Below are positions 11,634 to 23,175 of a stretch of 64,000 nucleotides of DNA, one piece after another; the first letter of the stretch is position 1, and the number at the start of each line of letters is the position of its first letter. The stretch is from Cycas panzhihuaensis (Eukaryota; Cycadophyta), in contig CM041465.1 in NCBI GenBank assembly GCA_023213395.1, positions 106,337,741-106,401,740 on the forward strand. The letters run 5' to 3'. The notes under the pieces are model-generated. The model searched no databases. It was not told the DNA's origin and saw nothing but the letters and a program-made list of their open reading frames with translations. The translations under genes were made by a program, and so were the position numbers.

Positions 11634-12420
11634 ATGGAGTACATAATACCAAAGGTCATCTTTAACAACAATAATTTTAGCAAGTGGAAGGCCAATATGA
11701 AGATGGTACTAATGGTGAATCAACTCTAAGGAATTACAAATATGAAGGTTAACATAGTTCCACTTAACCATAAAGAGCACATGAGACTTAAGGAGAAGTA
11801 ATTTATGGTCTTAGAATTATTGAAATTATCCTTGGCACTGGACTAGAGGGCTTTGGTCCACAACTTAGAATAATTAGATAAGATTTGGGTAAAATTGTAT
11901 GACACTTTTGAGAAAAAGAAGATGAATATACATCTTGCCCTGATATTGGAGTTACTCAATTTGCATGTCAAAGATGAAAACAACATTAGTTCCTACCTAA
12001 ATAAGATTACTGACTTAAAGAATAAGCTAGAAGAATTGAAGTATAATTTGATCGATGATATGTTGTTATTCATGATAATCATGTCAATGTTATTAATTGC
12101 CTTTCCCACTTTTCAAACCATATATAATATAGATGAGGTGATGGAAGCAAAGACTTTTAATGGCCTTAAGAACCTTATTCTAATGGAGGATACTAAGCTA
12201 AAACATCATGGAATGCTTGGAGGTTCTAAATTAAGTTAGGCCTTAACCATGAAGACTCAAAGGAAAGAGTCCATTCAGGAGGAGAAGTTCACACAGAGGT
12301 TTAGAGAAAGTTTTTAGGAGAAGAATAAATTTAATAGAAAATGTAACTATTATAAAAAGGATGGTCATAGAAAGAAGAACTATTAGCTCAAGAGATATGA
12401 CAAGTATAAAGAAAACTAGG
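11634..12420 (+). pseudogene. Element D gag, broken
   Basis: One frame from the ATG at 11634 reads as copia gag. The N-terminus is MEYIIPKVIFNNNNFSKWK, and a UBN2-like capsid region includes KIWVKLYDTF and the open stretch 11895-12239 (ITDLKNKLEELK). A basic nucleocapsid region follows. The knuckle at about 12340-12390 keeps its spacing and His, but two of three Cys positions are Tyr (CNYYKKDGHRKKNY). Internal stops are single transitions of Gln or Trp codons in several places. The product would have packaged element RNA into virus-like particles in the cytoplasm. Confidence 0.88.
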
Positions 12421-12489
12421 ATGATAAAGGAAAGAGCATTATAACATACTACGTCATGGCAAAAACATTATTACAGAAGTATAATCAGA

Positions 12490-12830
12490 GAGATGATTAG
12501 ATTTTACACTCTAGACCAAATAAGCATATCTCTTACTAGAAGTGCAACTTTAATATGGTGAATGAAAATTATAATGGTGTTGGAATCATCCTTGGAGATG
12601 ATCATGTATTACTAGTGGAAGGTATTAACAAAGTTTCCTTTGTAGGTGGTAAGTTTACAAGGGTATATTATGTACCCAAGATGGAATTGAATCTACTTTC
12701 AACTTTAGAGATCTACAAACAAGGTATGAAGGTGGAGTTATACCATGATAGATGCCTAATTAAGGATCCAAAGTAAAATTTCTCTATCATTATTATTAAG
12801 AAGATCAGAGATAACTTTTAGATGTTTGAC
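12490..12830 (+). pseudogene. Element D protease region, broken
   Basis: The active-site area reads WILHSR where copia has WxxDSG, so the catalytic Asp and Gly are both replaced. Downstream, the open stretch 12555-12776 has the classic order GDDH, then VYYVPKMELNLLS, matching the conserved C-terminal part of copia aspartic protease. It lies in the same frame as gag, as expected of a single gag-pol polyprotein. Confidence 0.85.
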
Positions 12831-12879
12831 AAGTTTCAATCTTAGAAGAAGTCTTACACCTTTATCACTAGCACTGATG

Positions 12880-13770
12880 ATGTGGGTAAACTTTGGCATG
12901 ATTACCTAAGACACCTTACTATAGGAGCATCACACTACTGAAGAGGTTGAAGATGGTATAAGGATTACCATTAGTTTCCTACTTAAATGGTATTCATGAA
13001 AGATGCATGTATCATAAGCATCATCATTATCCTTTTGCTCAAGATAATGCCTAAAGAGCCAAGGAGAAGCTAGAGCTTATGTGTTCTAATATAATAGGAC
13101 CACTCCCAAACCCTTCAATATTAGGAGCTCATTACACCCTTGTGTTTATGGATAACTACACTAGGAAAGCTTGGGTATACTTTTTGAAGAAAAAGTTAGA
13201 AGTATTTGATCGCTTATATGACTGGAAAGTGATGGTGGAAAATGAAAGTGATAAGAAAATTAAGTCATTAAGAAGTGATAATAGCAAGAAATATGAAAAT
13301 TGTGCATTTAATTAGCTTTGCCATATTCATAGTATAAAGCAAGAATTTATGGTCTCATATATCCCATAATAGAATGGAATTACTAAAAGAAAGAAATGTA
13401 CCATGATAGAGATGGTAAGATATATGGTGCACGCTAAAAACCTGCCCCTAATATTTTGGGTAGAGGTTATGGCAACTATTATTTATATTTTAAACCAAGT
13501 ACCCATTCAAGTAGTTTATAGCATGACCTTGAAGAAAAATGAACTGGTTGGAAGCTTATCATTAGCCATTTGAGAATCTTTGGATGTATTAGATATGCCC
13601 ACATCCTAGATGATACTTGTAAGAAGTTAGATTAAAAAAGTCTAAAGTGTATATTTATGTAGTATTGTGATTAAAATAAAGCTTATAGATTATGAGACCT
13701 AAAGAGGGGAAAGATTATAATTAGTTAGGATATAAAATTCAATGAGTTATCAGTGTATCATGCTAATAAA
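12880..13770 (+). pseudogene. Element D integrase region, broken
   Basis: It starts with a GAG-pre-integrase motif (LWHDYLRHLT, near 12890-12920) and a damaged HHCC zinc site (HKHHHYPF, near 13013). The catalytic core is recognisable at 13079-13315 (GPLPNPSILGAHYTLVFMDNY, here split by wording only; then a DN-containing RSDN motif). The C-terminal part reads to about 13765 in another frame. Stops and frameshifts abolish function. Integrase would have joined element cDNA to host DNA in the nucleus. Confidence 0.85.
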
Positions 13771-14077
13771 TAATTAGAAGATCCCTTTTACCCCCCATTA
13801 CTTCTATTCCTAGATTCATTAGGCAAAGAGGACAATGGGTTAGTTGCTAGAATACATGAGAAAGTAGGACCAATAGGTCAAGTAATAGTGAGTAGACATC
13901 ATGAGAAGAACCACCCCTAACAATGGGTCAATCCATACCATTATAGGCAAGGAAGACTATTAAAGATTTTAGAGTGGTAATACATACCCTTACTGATGAA
14001 AGATAAATAAGAAGTTAGCATGCTAGTCAAACTCTACTAGTATACATCAACTATTATAGTAGCCCTAATTCATTTGA

Positions 14078-14910
14078 TAAAGTGAAAGGTGATCCATAAT
14101 GGAGAGCTATTAGAGGAAGAGTATGGTTCACTCATGAAGAAAAACACATGGGATTTGGTTTTGCTCCCTTTGATGAAGAACCTTGTTAGATATAAATAGG
14201 TCTATAAGACAAAGTTTCACTCTATTAGAGAAGTAGACAAGTATAAGGCCAGGCTTGTCACTCAAAGGTTTAAACAAAAAGAAGGAATTGACTATAAGGT
14301 GATATTTATACCAGTCTCCAAGATGATAATAGTCTAACTGATCATTTCCTTAGTAGCTTCTTATGGTTAGGAGTTATACCAGATGGATGTCAAGTCCATA
14401 TTTTTTATTGGAGATCTAAAGGAGGAGATATACATATCACAACCACTAGGATTCATTAAGGAAAACCAAGAGAATTTTATATATTAGTTAAAGAAATCAA
14501 TATATAGCCTGAAATAAGCAACCTTTTCTTAGTATGAGAAGATGGGTACTAAGTTAAAAGATGAAGGTTTTATTATTTTTAAACTTGACTTAAATTTATA
14601 TTTGAAAAGGAGAGGGACTTCAATAGTTTCTTGTGTGGTGTATGTGGATGATTTAATTATTGGAGGAAACTATAGTAAGACTATTACAAAAGTCAAGTCT
14701 AATTTGGGAGCTTCTTTTGAAATGATAGACCTTGGGTGATTTTACTATTTTTTGACTAATTAGATTAGATAGATGGATGATCAAATTATATTATTGTAGT
14801 CATAGTACATGAAGAACCTATTGGAGAAGTTTGGGATGTAAAATTGTAAACTTGTTGTAACACCATGTGTTAAAGGCACAATATTATAAAAGGATATGAC
14901 CAAATAGTTT
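14078..14910 (+). pseudogene. Element D reverse transcriptase, broken but YVDD intact
   Basis: The RT N-terminal block begins near 14090 and runs through several frames. The open stretch 14542-14739 contains the catalytic box YVDDLIIGGN, with YVDD at 14641-14652 intact, and continues into the FEMIDLG motif that follows it in copia RT. Many other codons are now stops. The gap 13771-14077 is the divergent integrase-RT linker, with no motif that I can read. Confidence 0.9.
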
Positions 14911-14924
14911 ATAGATAGAATAAA

Positions 14925-15600
14925 GTATTGCTAGTTGGTAGGGAGTCTGATCTACTTGACTCATACTAGACCATATATCACCTATGTTATTGGATTAGTT
15001 TTGTACTATATGTAGAATTCTCAGGAGTCTCATTAGGTTGTCATGAAGTAGATTTTGAATTACCTAAAGGGATAATTAATCTTGGTCTTAAATACTATCA
15101 AGGTGAAGAGATAAGATTACATGGTTACATAGTTGTTGATTAGGAAGGAGATTCTAATGATCAAAAGTCCACTACTAGATGCATATTTAGTGTTAGTAAT
15201 GGATTTATTCCATGGTAGTCAAAGAAGTAACAAACTGTGGTGTTATCTTTTACAGAGGTTGAATATTAAGGATTTAGTATTGGTATAAAGGAAGTTGTAT
15301 GGTTACAAGCTCTCTTGGAATTTCTTGGAGTTTTCAATGGATATATGATTTTTTTCATTGATAATTAAAGTACCATTCATCTATCAAAGAATCCAAAGTT
15401 TCATGCATATATGAAGCATATTGAGATTCAACACCACTATATCTATGAATAGATCAACTCAGGGAAGTTGTAGGTTGACTAATATCCAAGTGAATTTCAA
15501 CTTATAGATGTCTTCATCAAGTCACTTACTAAAGATCAATTCAAAACTATGCATACTAAATTAGGACTCACTGATGTTATTCTTAAGGGGGGATGTGTCA
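14925..15600 (+). pseudogene. Element D RNase H region, broken
   Basis: The copia RT-RNase H connector (a YxxLVGSLIYLTxTRP-like pattern near 14930-14975) is followed by RNase H blocks including STxEVEY (about 15250) and the C-terminal HAYMKHIEIQHHYIYE pattern near 15404-15450. Several Gln and Trp codons are now TAG. The region ends shortly before the polypurine tract. Confidence 0.85.
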
Positions 15601-15680
15601 ACAAGGATAAAGAAAGCTATAGGATAGTCTCAGCCTTTGTGATAACATATCTACTATAGGATGTAGGATCCCCACATTCA

Positions 15681-15695
15681 CTTTAAGGGGTGGAA
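15681..15695 (+). other. Polypurine tract of element D
   Basis: TTTAAGGGGTGGAA directly precedes the 3' LTR and would have primed plus-strand DNA synthesis. Confidence 0.85.
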
Positions 15696-16039
15696 TGTTA
15701 ACATGGTAATTGTATGTTAAACCACAGATTAATATTCATGTGATTTAACTAATGGTGATTAACCAAAAAGTGTGAGATATTTAGAGGGTCTGACACCTCT
15801 GAGAGGAATATAAAATCCTAGAGCCCTTATGTATTCAATGTATTATTTAGGGTGTAATCAATATGATCCAAAGGATCTTTTATGATGGGTTTTTTCCTAA
15901 AAGGGTTTTTCACGTAATTCCTATGTACTGTATATCTATATTCTATGTTTGTATTTGTTTACTTGCTTTGTATAGTTAAAGATTCTGTGGATAAGAACAT
16001 ATATATATATATATATATATGAATTCATATTCCCTAATA
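15696..16039 (+). repeat. 3' LTR of element D
   Basis: 344 bp with TGTTAACATGG at the start and CCCTAATA at the end. It is longer than the 5' copy partly because of an (AT)10 run at 16001-16020 where the 5' LTR has only ACATACATGTATA. Confidence 0.93.
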
Positions 16040-16192
16040 AGATCCTTTTCATATGACTTGATATTTATATTACTATCTTTGGTTAATTCTTCTAATTTGT
16101 TATCATTAGTTGTTAATCCTAATTTCTTATCATTAGTAAGCATATCATGTTTATCATTATCAATGTTAGGAGTTCATTCTTCACTAGATTGC

Positions 16193-16208
16193 TTTTTATT
16201 TTTTTTGA
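16193..16208 (-). other. Poly(A) tail of the LINE
   Basis: TTTTTATTTTTTTT on the plus strand is the reverse complement of a LINE 3' poly(A). The 3' UTR occupies about 16209-16352. Confidence 0.75.
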
Positions 16209-16352
16209 TAAAATAAAAGTGAATTATGAGTGGGTTTGAACCAAGATCCCATAACCTAGTACATCAGCATGCTTGAAGTATCCAAGTCAAAGATGATCGT
16301 GACATCCCCACGGTCTAGGCGAAGAAATTACATGCTGGGACAAACCCCTCAG

Positions 16353-16862
16353 CTAGTAACTATGGACCAATTCCTGCTCAACTAGAACCATAAGATCCCT
16401 AGGAAAGTCACACCTCCATATAATGCCTTCCTTATGCTTCACCCCCCAGTTAGCCAAAAAATCAACAACTTTGTTGCCTTCTGTTAGTGTATATCTTATA
16501 CATACTTCTTGTAGTCCCTTAATACTCTCCTTCATGTCATTAATTATGGATTGAAATCTCTAGTCTGGGAGGGCCTTGCCTTTTAGTAAATTAATGACCA
16601 CCTCTGAGTCTCCCTCAATTACTAGTCGCTGACAGCCTTCTTCGAGGGCTAAGTCTAGAGCTTTAAGCATGGCACACATTTCCACATAATAGTTCGTTTG
16701 GTACTCATAATAGTCCATAAAGGCCCAAATAGGTGTTCTCTTATTATCTCTGCAAATGCCCCCTCCCCCAGCTTCTCCTAGGTTCCACTTTAAGGCACTG
16801 TCAAAGTTGATTTTAAGCCAGGGCCCCAGCAAAGGTATCCAACTGCTACATCTAGCTTTCAT
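16353..16862 (-). pseudogene. LINE RNase H domain (end of ORF2)
   Basis: One frame, interrupted by a single TAG near 16560, reads as the plant RNase H domain found at the C-terminus of LINE ORF2. It contains LKINFDSALK with the first catalytic Asp, VEMCAMLKAL with the catalytic Glu, and IEGDSEVVINLL with the second Asp, so the acidic residues are still present. The tail has EGNKVVDFLANWGV, the usual ending. The reading frame stops at 16353. This domain would remove the RNA template during target-primed reverse transcription. Similar domains occur in host RNase H-like genes, but the upstream zf-RVT and RT make the LINE origin clear. Confidence 0.92.
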
Positions 16863-17147
16863 AACCTTATATACTAGTTATATACCCTACTTAAGCAGAA
16901 TCCTATTCTCAGTCAGGTATGTATGCTTTTCCTTGATGTTTCTGATATTTTCCCTAATGTCCAAATAGATTTTATTGAAGGTGGTATGCTGGTCCATTTG
17001 ATTCCCCTAGAAGATTCTTCAGTTTCTCTCCTTTGATATATTCCATGCTAGTATCAACAGTGCGCTCTTCCAAATACTGCTAAGAATCTTGCTTCTGAAT
17101 GGGCTTTGCTAAGCAAGCCATAGGTCAGCAACCTTTTCCGAAAAGGT

Positions 17148-17405
17148 CTAGCATACCTCCAATTTTTCTAACAGCATCCCCCATACCTCCCTTGAGAATG
17201 AACACCCAAGGAAGATATGATCCATAGATTCCTCTTCTTTGAAACATAGTATACACCTATTGGGCAGGTGGAACCCTCTCTTTTTGAGGTTATCAATGGT
17301 GAGTATTTTGTTCCTCAAGCAAATCCACCAAAAGACTGCTATCTTGGGGATAAGAGGGAGCTTCCAAACACCTTCTAATACTGGACTCTTCTGGTCACCT
17401 TTCAT
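17148..17405 (-). pseudogene. LINE zf-RVT (zinc-binding) domain
   Basis: An open stretch in the same frame as the RNase H part. It begins GVWKLPLIPKIAVFWWICL and continues with the conserved CILCFKEEESMDHIFLGCSF block, which holds the Cys/His residues that define the zf-RVT family. It lies between RT and RNase H, as in plant LINEs. The segments 16863-17147 and 17406-17903 are connecting ORF2 sequence with stops and no further clear motif. Confidence 0.92.
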
Positions 17406-17903
17406 TAGACATAAGTAGTGATACCCCTATTTGGCAGTGTATTCCCTAGATGAGCTCAAGGGCCACACAATTGAATCTGGTGAAGGCTTCCTAGGGATAT
17501 AAGTCTTACCCAAAATCCTTTTGATTTTGTGAAGTCCTTCCTGTAAGGGACACTCCTCCTGGATTTCCTCAAAATTTCTCTAGCTTTTGTCTCTTCCACT
17601 CCCAGTCCAGTATTCTTTTACAAGTGATCCATAATGCCTGACATAAAGGCCCTGGAGAGGAGCTAGATCTGGGTATTTCTTTAGGGCCTTATCGCAGCAC
17701 CACGCATCCTCCCAGAACCTGATGGAGCTACCATCTCCCAATCTCCATTTCAGGCCTTCACTGATGGCTTTCCAAGCTTTTAGAATACTCCTCTAGATGG
17801 TTGAACCAACCGGCAAGGCAATGTTTTCTATGAGAGGGCCCCCTTGGAGATATTTTTGTGATAAAATCTTCTCCCATAGTCTCTCTCCCCCTTTGATTAA
17901 TCA

Positions 17904-19371
17904 TCATCCTATCTTGGCCCCGAGAGCCACATTGAAAGGTGAAATCCTTCTAAGGTTAAGTCCTCCAGCCCACTTCAGAGTGCATACTTTATTCCAGCTC
18001 ACCAGATGCATTCTATCTTTATTCTCTGCCCCTAACCATAAGAATCTCTTCTGAATGGTTTCGATGATGTATGAGATTCTACACAGTATTCTAAAGATGG
18101 ACATAAAGAAAACTAGGATGCTTTGAAGCATAGAGGACACTAACTTGAGCTTCCCTGCGAGACTCAAGAGGGCACCTTTCCATCTGTCCAGCTTCCTTTG
18201 CATTCTATTGATGAGGGGGTTCCACATCTCCTTGGTCATCTTACCTACGAAGAGAGGCAATCCAAGGTAAGTTGTGGGGAGCTTCTTAATACCCATCCCT
18301 AGAATCCTATTGATCCTACCTTGGGTACAGCTTGAGGTATTTATGAAGAAGATATTACTTTTGTTCAAGCTTATCTTCAGGCTCATAGCCCTCTCAAAGT
18401 ATCCCAAAATCTCCTTGAATTTACATGCCTCTCTAATGGTAGCCTTCCCTAAGGAAAGATTATCATCCATAAATTGGTGGTGGACAACATTGTCCACCCC
18501 TGTTGTCGGTTTGATACTATTGATAATCCCCTGTCTTCTAGTTGACTCTAAGGTTCTACCCAACACTTCAGCCATCGTTATGTATAAGAAGGGAGAGAGA
18601 GGATCTCCTTGTCTCAGCCCCTTAGAGCCTGGGAAAAAGCTGGAAGATGAGTCATTGATAATAATTGAGAATTGCGGGTTGCCTATGCAAATCTTGATCC
18701 AGGTCTGACAGGGTTCCCCAAAGCCAATGCCTCTAAATAATCTAGAAGGCACCTCCAGGAGACCCTATCAAAGGCCTTAGTGAGATCAATCTTGATGAGA
18801 ATCGCAGGCTCCTTCCTTTTCGTAACTGAATGAATTATTTCATGGACTACTATGTAACCATCATAGATCTATCTACCCTAGAGGAAACCATCCTGATTTT
18901 GGGAAATAATGTTTGGCATAACTTTCTTAAGTCTATTGACCAAGACCTTGGTTATAATCTTGTATTTAACATTGCAGAGACTAATGGGATGAAACTCTTC
19001 CATTCTTTTCGCCCCCTCTTTCTTGGGGATGAGAATAAGGAATGTGGGCTGCCATTCCTGTAGAATCTTATTATTTACAAAAAACTCCTGCAGAGCTTCC
19101 ATAAGGTCATCCTTGATAATGTCCCAAAACTCCTGATAGAACCCCAGGAGGAAACCATTGGGGCCCGGAGCTTTATCTCTCTTCATACCAAAGAGAGGCA
19201 GCCTAACTTCTTCCTGTGAAAAGGGGCTGTCAACTGAGCATTTTGTGCTTCATTCACTAGACTAGGGATGTTTCTTAGGAAATCCTTCCTTATGTCCTCG
19301 TCGCCATCTTGCGGTTCAGTATATAAGTCCTTGAAATATTCACTTACCATCTCCTTCATGTCTTCTGTCAA
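17904..19371 (-). pseudogene. LINE reverse transcriptase domain, two frameshifts
   Basis: The RT reads across three frames: 19371-19183, 19186-18878 and 18752-17904. Readable blocks are MKRDKAPGPNGFLLGFYQEFW (the fingers motif, here 21 residues in the source), HPISLCNVKYKIITKVLVNRL, SQDGF-type palm sequence, KGLRQGDPLSPFLY, and the catalytic box FMDD at 18462-18473 (minus strand). The open run of 282 codons is the longest coding stretch in the window. The catalytic Asp pair is intact, but the frameshifts near 19.18 kb and 18.8 kb destroy the protein. Confidence 0.94.
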
Positions 19372-19668
19372 ACTTAGTTCTGAATCATCTTCCCTTTGAA
19401 GACTATTAATTATATTACTCGCTCTATGCTTAGCTATGGTTATATGGAAGAATTTTATGTTTCTATCACCTTCAGCCAGCCATAGTGCTCTAGATTTTTG
19501 TCTCTAATGGGTTTCCTCTCTGATGAGGATCTCCTCTAAGTTCTCAACTAATTCCTTCTCTATCTTGTCTAGCTTTAGTGACCTACCCTCCTGTTGTATT
19601 CTATCCTCTGTTTCTTTCATTTTGAAAAACTTCCTTATTCCATACCTTTACTTGTCTTTTCACCCACT
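19372..19668 (-). pseudogene. LINE EN-RT linker
   Basis: ORF2 connecting sequence between endonuclease and RT. Charged, coiled-coil-like pieces are visible (for example an EKELVENLEEILI-like pattern near 19,530-19,560), with stops. There is no catalytic motif. Confidence 0.6.
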
Positions 19669-20411
19669 CTAGCTTCTTTGAAAATCTATACATTGCATGG
19701 CCACAAACTTGAACTCCCCACCATCCTTAATCCTATTATGAAAATCAAGGTGGCAAAGCCACATTAGTTCAAACCTGAAAGGAGAATCAATAAATTTTCC
19801 CAGATCTAAAAATTGAAACAAGAGAGGGGAATGGTCAGAACTAATCCTTGGCAAGGCCTCAAGGGAGAAGTCCTTAAAGCACCTCATCTAATCATAATTG
19901 ACCAGCACCCTATCTGATTTGATTTGTATTAAGTCATCCCCCATACGCTTATTAGACCAGGTATACAAAGCACCCCTGAGCTTAACATCCTCCAGACCCC
20001 CTTGTTGTAGAAAGTCACCGAACTCACCCATACTACTAGTCCAACCTACTAAACTACCTCTCTTATCTCCAGGGCACAACGCCGCATTGAAGTCCCCTGC
20101 CAGTAGCCATGGTACTTGACAATCCCTGTGGGCCATCAGTAATCTATCCTAAAGCCTCTTCCTGGCCTCCTAAAGATTTAGGGCATAGACGTTAGTGGCT
20201 AACCATCTATGGTTGTTGCTTTTGTTTATTAACCATATCGAAACAAAGGATTCTTCGGCCAGATAGATTTCACCAGACTACGTCCTCGGATTCCATAATA
20301 CCATTAATCCCCCAGCACCTTAATCATAATCAATCTCTATGCCCTCGGCTTCCTTCTAAATTTTGTTCCTAGTCCTTGGTCCATTCTCCTTGCTTAACTT
20401 AGTTTCCTGTA
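19669..20411 (-). pseudogene. LINE apurinic-type endonuclease domain, N-terminus missing
   Basis: An exonuclease/endonuclease/phosphatase fold is readable: LQETKLS near 20,400 (with the metal-binding Glu), WLLAGDFNAAL (Asp and Asn of the active site) near 20,100-20,070, TWSNKR, and SDHSPLLF (the C-terminal Asp-His) near 19,820. The two open segments 20136-19888 and 19887-19669 share one frame, separated by a single stop. The domain normally starts some 30-40 residues earlier, so this copy is 5'-truncated, as is usual for LINE insertions. Confidence 0.92.
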
Positions 20412-21542
20412 AGAATTGCTTATTTTTCTATTAAAGGACTTAGTGAGATACTCTTTCATCAAGTTGTTATTTATTATTGACATATTTAGTAGAAACCTTA
20501 GAAATGATATGGAGAATAGGGATAATGTACTTCTATATTCTCTAGTCATTATATTCATCTACATGTAAAGGTGGTTTTTCTAAACTTTTTAATTGTGGTC
20601 CATATCTACACACGAAAATGGATGCCTAGATTGATATCTATTTCTAGATTGCTTCTAATATGGATTTTTAATGGATACAAGAGAGGTATTAGTTATTTTA
20701 TAAGTTATCTAATTTTTAATAATGGATTCATTTTTATCATCATTTGATTCTTTTATCCATGTATTTACAACCTGATTTTCTATTACAAGTATTTGATTAA
20801 TTTGATTTTATAGAAATTTTCATAGTTTAAGATGATATTTTAGTTATTTATTACATTCAATGATATTTTTTATGTGTATCTTATTAAATATTTGTTAACC
20901 CTTAATTTTCTCTCACTTTCTCTTTTTTTATTATTATTAATGCTAATAATAATGTGTCACTAAGGCTTATTATTTTCAAAGATGAATTTAGTTTTGGTTA
21001 ATATTTAAATGATACTTGGTGAGGGGGTCCTTTACTTCCTCTATCTACTTTTGGTATTACTAGACTTTCATTGGAGCTTCTTTTAGTACCAAGTTATGCA
21101 TCTAAAGTTTGTACCTTGGTAATAATGGTGTTATCTTTAAACTAATTCTTAAATACTACTAAAATAGTTCCTAACTTATAGTTTTATGGTTTTCATTTTC
21201 TTGCTCTTGCAACTATTTTTGCCACTAGCTAAATGCCATTTTATACATATGTAACATAACATATAATATTTTTTCTTCATTGCCTATAATATTTTGATGT
21301 AGAAAAAAAAAAAAAAATAATTCTTATAATCATTTGATAGTATATTCTTTTATCCAATAGAATTACAAAATATCATGAATTTTCTTAATTTTTTTATCTG
21401 GTACACATAGCAAATGTAGTTTGATCTACTTACCTTTTGACATATCTTATCTATATGTTGGATTTAAATGATCCTATTCATTTAAGTATTTGGATAGAGA
21501 ACGTTTTATGGTAACATTTTAATATTAATTTCATCATTATTT

Positions 21543-21609
21543 TGATGATGATGATGATGATATATATATATATATATATAGATAGATAGATAAATAGATA
21601 GATAGATAT
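21543..21609. repeat. Compound microsatellite (GAT)n(AT)n(GATA)n
   Basis: TGATGATGATGAT, then TATATATA, then GATAGATAGATAAATAGATA in uninterrupted succession. Confidence 0.97.
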
Positions 21610-21960
21610 AATGAAGATATTAGATAATATAAGGTGATGGAGGACATGGATTGGGCATGGATTATAGATGATATGAAAAGTGAATAAAACCTCCTAATCA
21701 AGATTGACAATTGTTCTATATATTAATGGCTTAATAAATTCATGTGATCTTATGTTCAAGAATATATTTGGTATTGTACATATATTTAGGTTACATAGTG
21801 ATATATACTTTACTTTTCAATATAAATATATTTTACTTACTTTATTACTTGTTGCCCTCTTTTAGTATTACACTCATTTTGTGAAATGACTAAAAACTTT
21901 AACACCCCTAATAATATAGTATTCTTATCTTGATATTGATTGATGATTTAATGGATATAT

Positions 21961-21968
21961 GTGTGTGT

Positions 21969-22017
<49 letters not shown>

Positions 22018-22020
22018 TGT
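21961..22020. repeat. (GT)30 microsatellite
   Basis: GT repeats over 60 bases with two AT interruptions (near 21973 and 22011). Confidence 0.97.
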
Positions 22021-22950
22021 AATGATCCTAATATATTTTAGAATGTAATGTGATATACTAAATATATAATATTATTATTTATATTATAACCTTGATGTAA
22101 TATAATATAGTATAATATAATATATGGTGTATAACTATATTAGGCAACTATATATGTAATATGAAATGGTGTATCCAAACTATATATTAAGGTAACTTTA
22201 TATACTATATAATGTTATACCCAGGCAACTATATATAATATAATATGTAATATAAACTATTATTAATATGATTTATATATTATGATTAATTGTTGTTTGA
22301 TTGTTATGTGTTAGGATATCATTATTATTAATTTATTATGCATGCGATATAATGGTATCATATCAAATCAATCTAAACTACAATGGTGTGTGAATGGTAA
22401 GATCACTGATTGAATTCCACTAGGATTATATCATTCCCTCAACATTGTGATACAAGAATATAAATATGACAATTCACCCAAGTTCAACGAGAGACATAAA
22501 TCATTGTGAGAGGAACCTAACCAGGGATATAAATAAGTGCAATGATGTGAATGAATATAAGGCAAACTGATGCAACAACTCACCCTGACTATAGTATCAA
22601 ATAGAATGCAAGCTAAGGTAATGCGACAACTCACCTAGGGTTTAATATCTCATAGGTATATAAATAAATATAAGGTAAGGGTGATGACTATTATACGAAA
22701 TATTCCATTAACATAAGTAAATGTGGTATTCCATATGGGTGAAAGAATTTGAGGCAATGGCATAGGCTATCACGTAGAGTATATTGTTGACCTAGATGAA
22801 TGTAGTATGTTATTCAAATAAGTGTGTAATTATAGTATGTTTCTTAGTATTTATTTTTTATTTATGGAAATCATCACAACTTATAGACACAATTGGGATG
22901 GTAATGAACTAGATGAAACAAAATATATGAGTGCATATAATACTACTTAA

Positions 22951-23175
22951 TGTGACCCAAGTCAGTCACACTCATAAATAAGATATAAGGATGGTTAAAA
23001 TACCTAAATATCTAAAGATATATTAATAAAATATATTATTGAATTAATGATCAAATAATATAATAGGATTTAGACTTATATATTTTATATGAAGGGGTAT
23101 GAATTATCATTAATAGGCATCACCCTTTATTATTACTTATTAACACCTAATTATATATTAATTAGGCTCACCACA
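22951..23175 (-). repeat. 5' LTR of element E
   Basis: 225 bp, the partner of 9267-9491. On the minus strand its end (GGGTCACA) is followed by TAGTATTATATGC, a possible badly decayed initiator-Met primer site. Confidence 0.8.

Larger units (their letters stand above)
9979..16039 (+). mobile_element. Full-length copia retrotransposon D
   Basis: LTRs at 9979-10287 and 15696-16039, a primer site at 10288, a polypurine tract ending at 15695 and target duplication AGATT/AGATC (9974-9978, 16040-16044) define a complete 6.06-kb insertion. Between them lie gag, protease, integrase, RT and RNase H in copia order, in at least three different frames with many stops. It is inserted in element E. Its gag resembles that of element A. 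Confidence 0.95.
16193..20411 (-). mobile_element. 5'-truncated L1-type LINE
   Basis: On the minus strand the order endonuclease, RT, zf-RVT, RNase H, 3' UTR and poly(A) is that of plant L1-like LINE ORF2. ORF1 and the very start of the endonuclease are missing: the sequence becomes recognisable at LQETKL near 20,400. The poly(A) tail appears as a T-run at 16193-16208. The sequences at about 16186-16200 and 20412-20429 are similar (AGATTGCTTTTTATT against AGAATTGCTTATTTTT), possibly a diverged target duplication. It lies within element E, just beyond element D. It is less A+T-rich and less broken than the LTR elements around it. Confidence 0.92.
20430..22950. other. Interior of element E, no coding recognised
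   Basis: Very A+T-rich. It holds an A-run (21303-21317), two microsatellites, a palindrome-rich ATATAATATA stretch (about 22065-22270) and, at 22465-22640, three loosely spaced copies of a motif like GACAACTCACCNNG. I cannot read gag or pol on either strand. Confidence 0.4.
9267..23175 (-). mobile_element. LTR element E (probably Ty3/gypsy-like), split by D and a LINE
   Basis: Two 225-bp copies, 9267-9491 and 22951-23175, lie in the same orientation. Inside the left copy, on the minus strand, is the purine tract AGGAAGGGAGAGTT preceded by TTTCAAGGACAAATCC. This resembles the GAGGACGAA...GGGAGAAT tail seen at the 3' end of many plant chromoviruses, so I read it as the 3' end of a minus-strand gypsy-like element. 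A plausible target duplication is CCTAA (9262-9266) and CATAA (23174-23178) if the LTR ends two bases earlier. The interior (9492-9978, 16045-16192, about 20430-22950) has no gag or pol that I can read. It was inserted into B's leader: the flanks join to give a continuous run of AGCTAGTA-like repeats. Confidence 0.7.

Noticed and set aside
16045-16192. Minus-strand low-complexity frame rich in Asn, Asp and Lys.
   Set aside because: It is short, compositionally simple and without motif; it lies in the interior of element E between two insertions.
16218-16240. GGTTTGAACC near the LINE 3' end resembles a tRNA T-loop/B box.
   Set aside because: The flanking bases do not form a T-stem, no A box or acceptor stem is present, and the match is explained by a short palindrome.
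18274-18708. Plus-strand ORF of 144 codons.
   Set aside because: It is antisense to the clear LINE reverse transcriptase, which explains its openness; its protein looks like nothing known.
21303-21317. A-run considered as a SINE or retrogene tail.
   Set aside because: No transcript-like body, target duplication or polymerase III box is found beside it.
22465-22680. Repeated GACAACTCACC-like motif considered as a CRISPR-like or regulatory array.
   Set aside because: Only three poorly matching copies with irregular spacing, in plant retroelement DNA.
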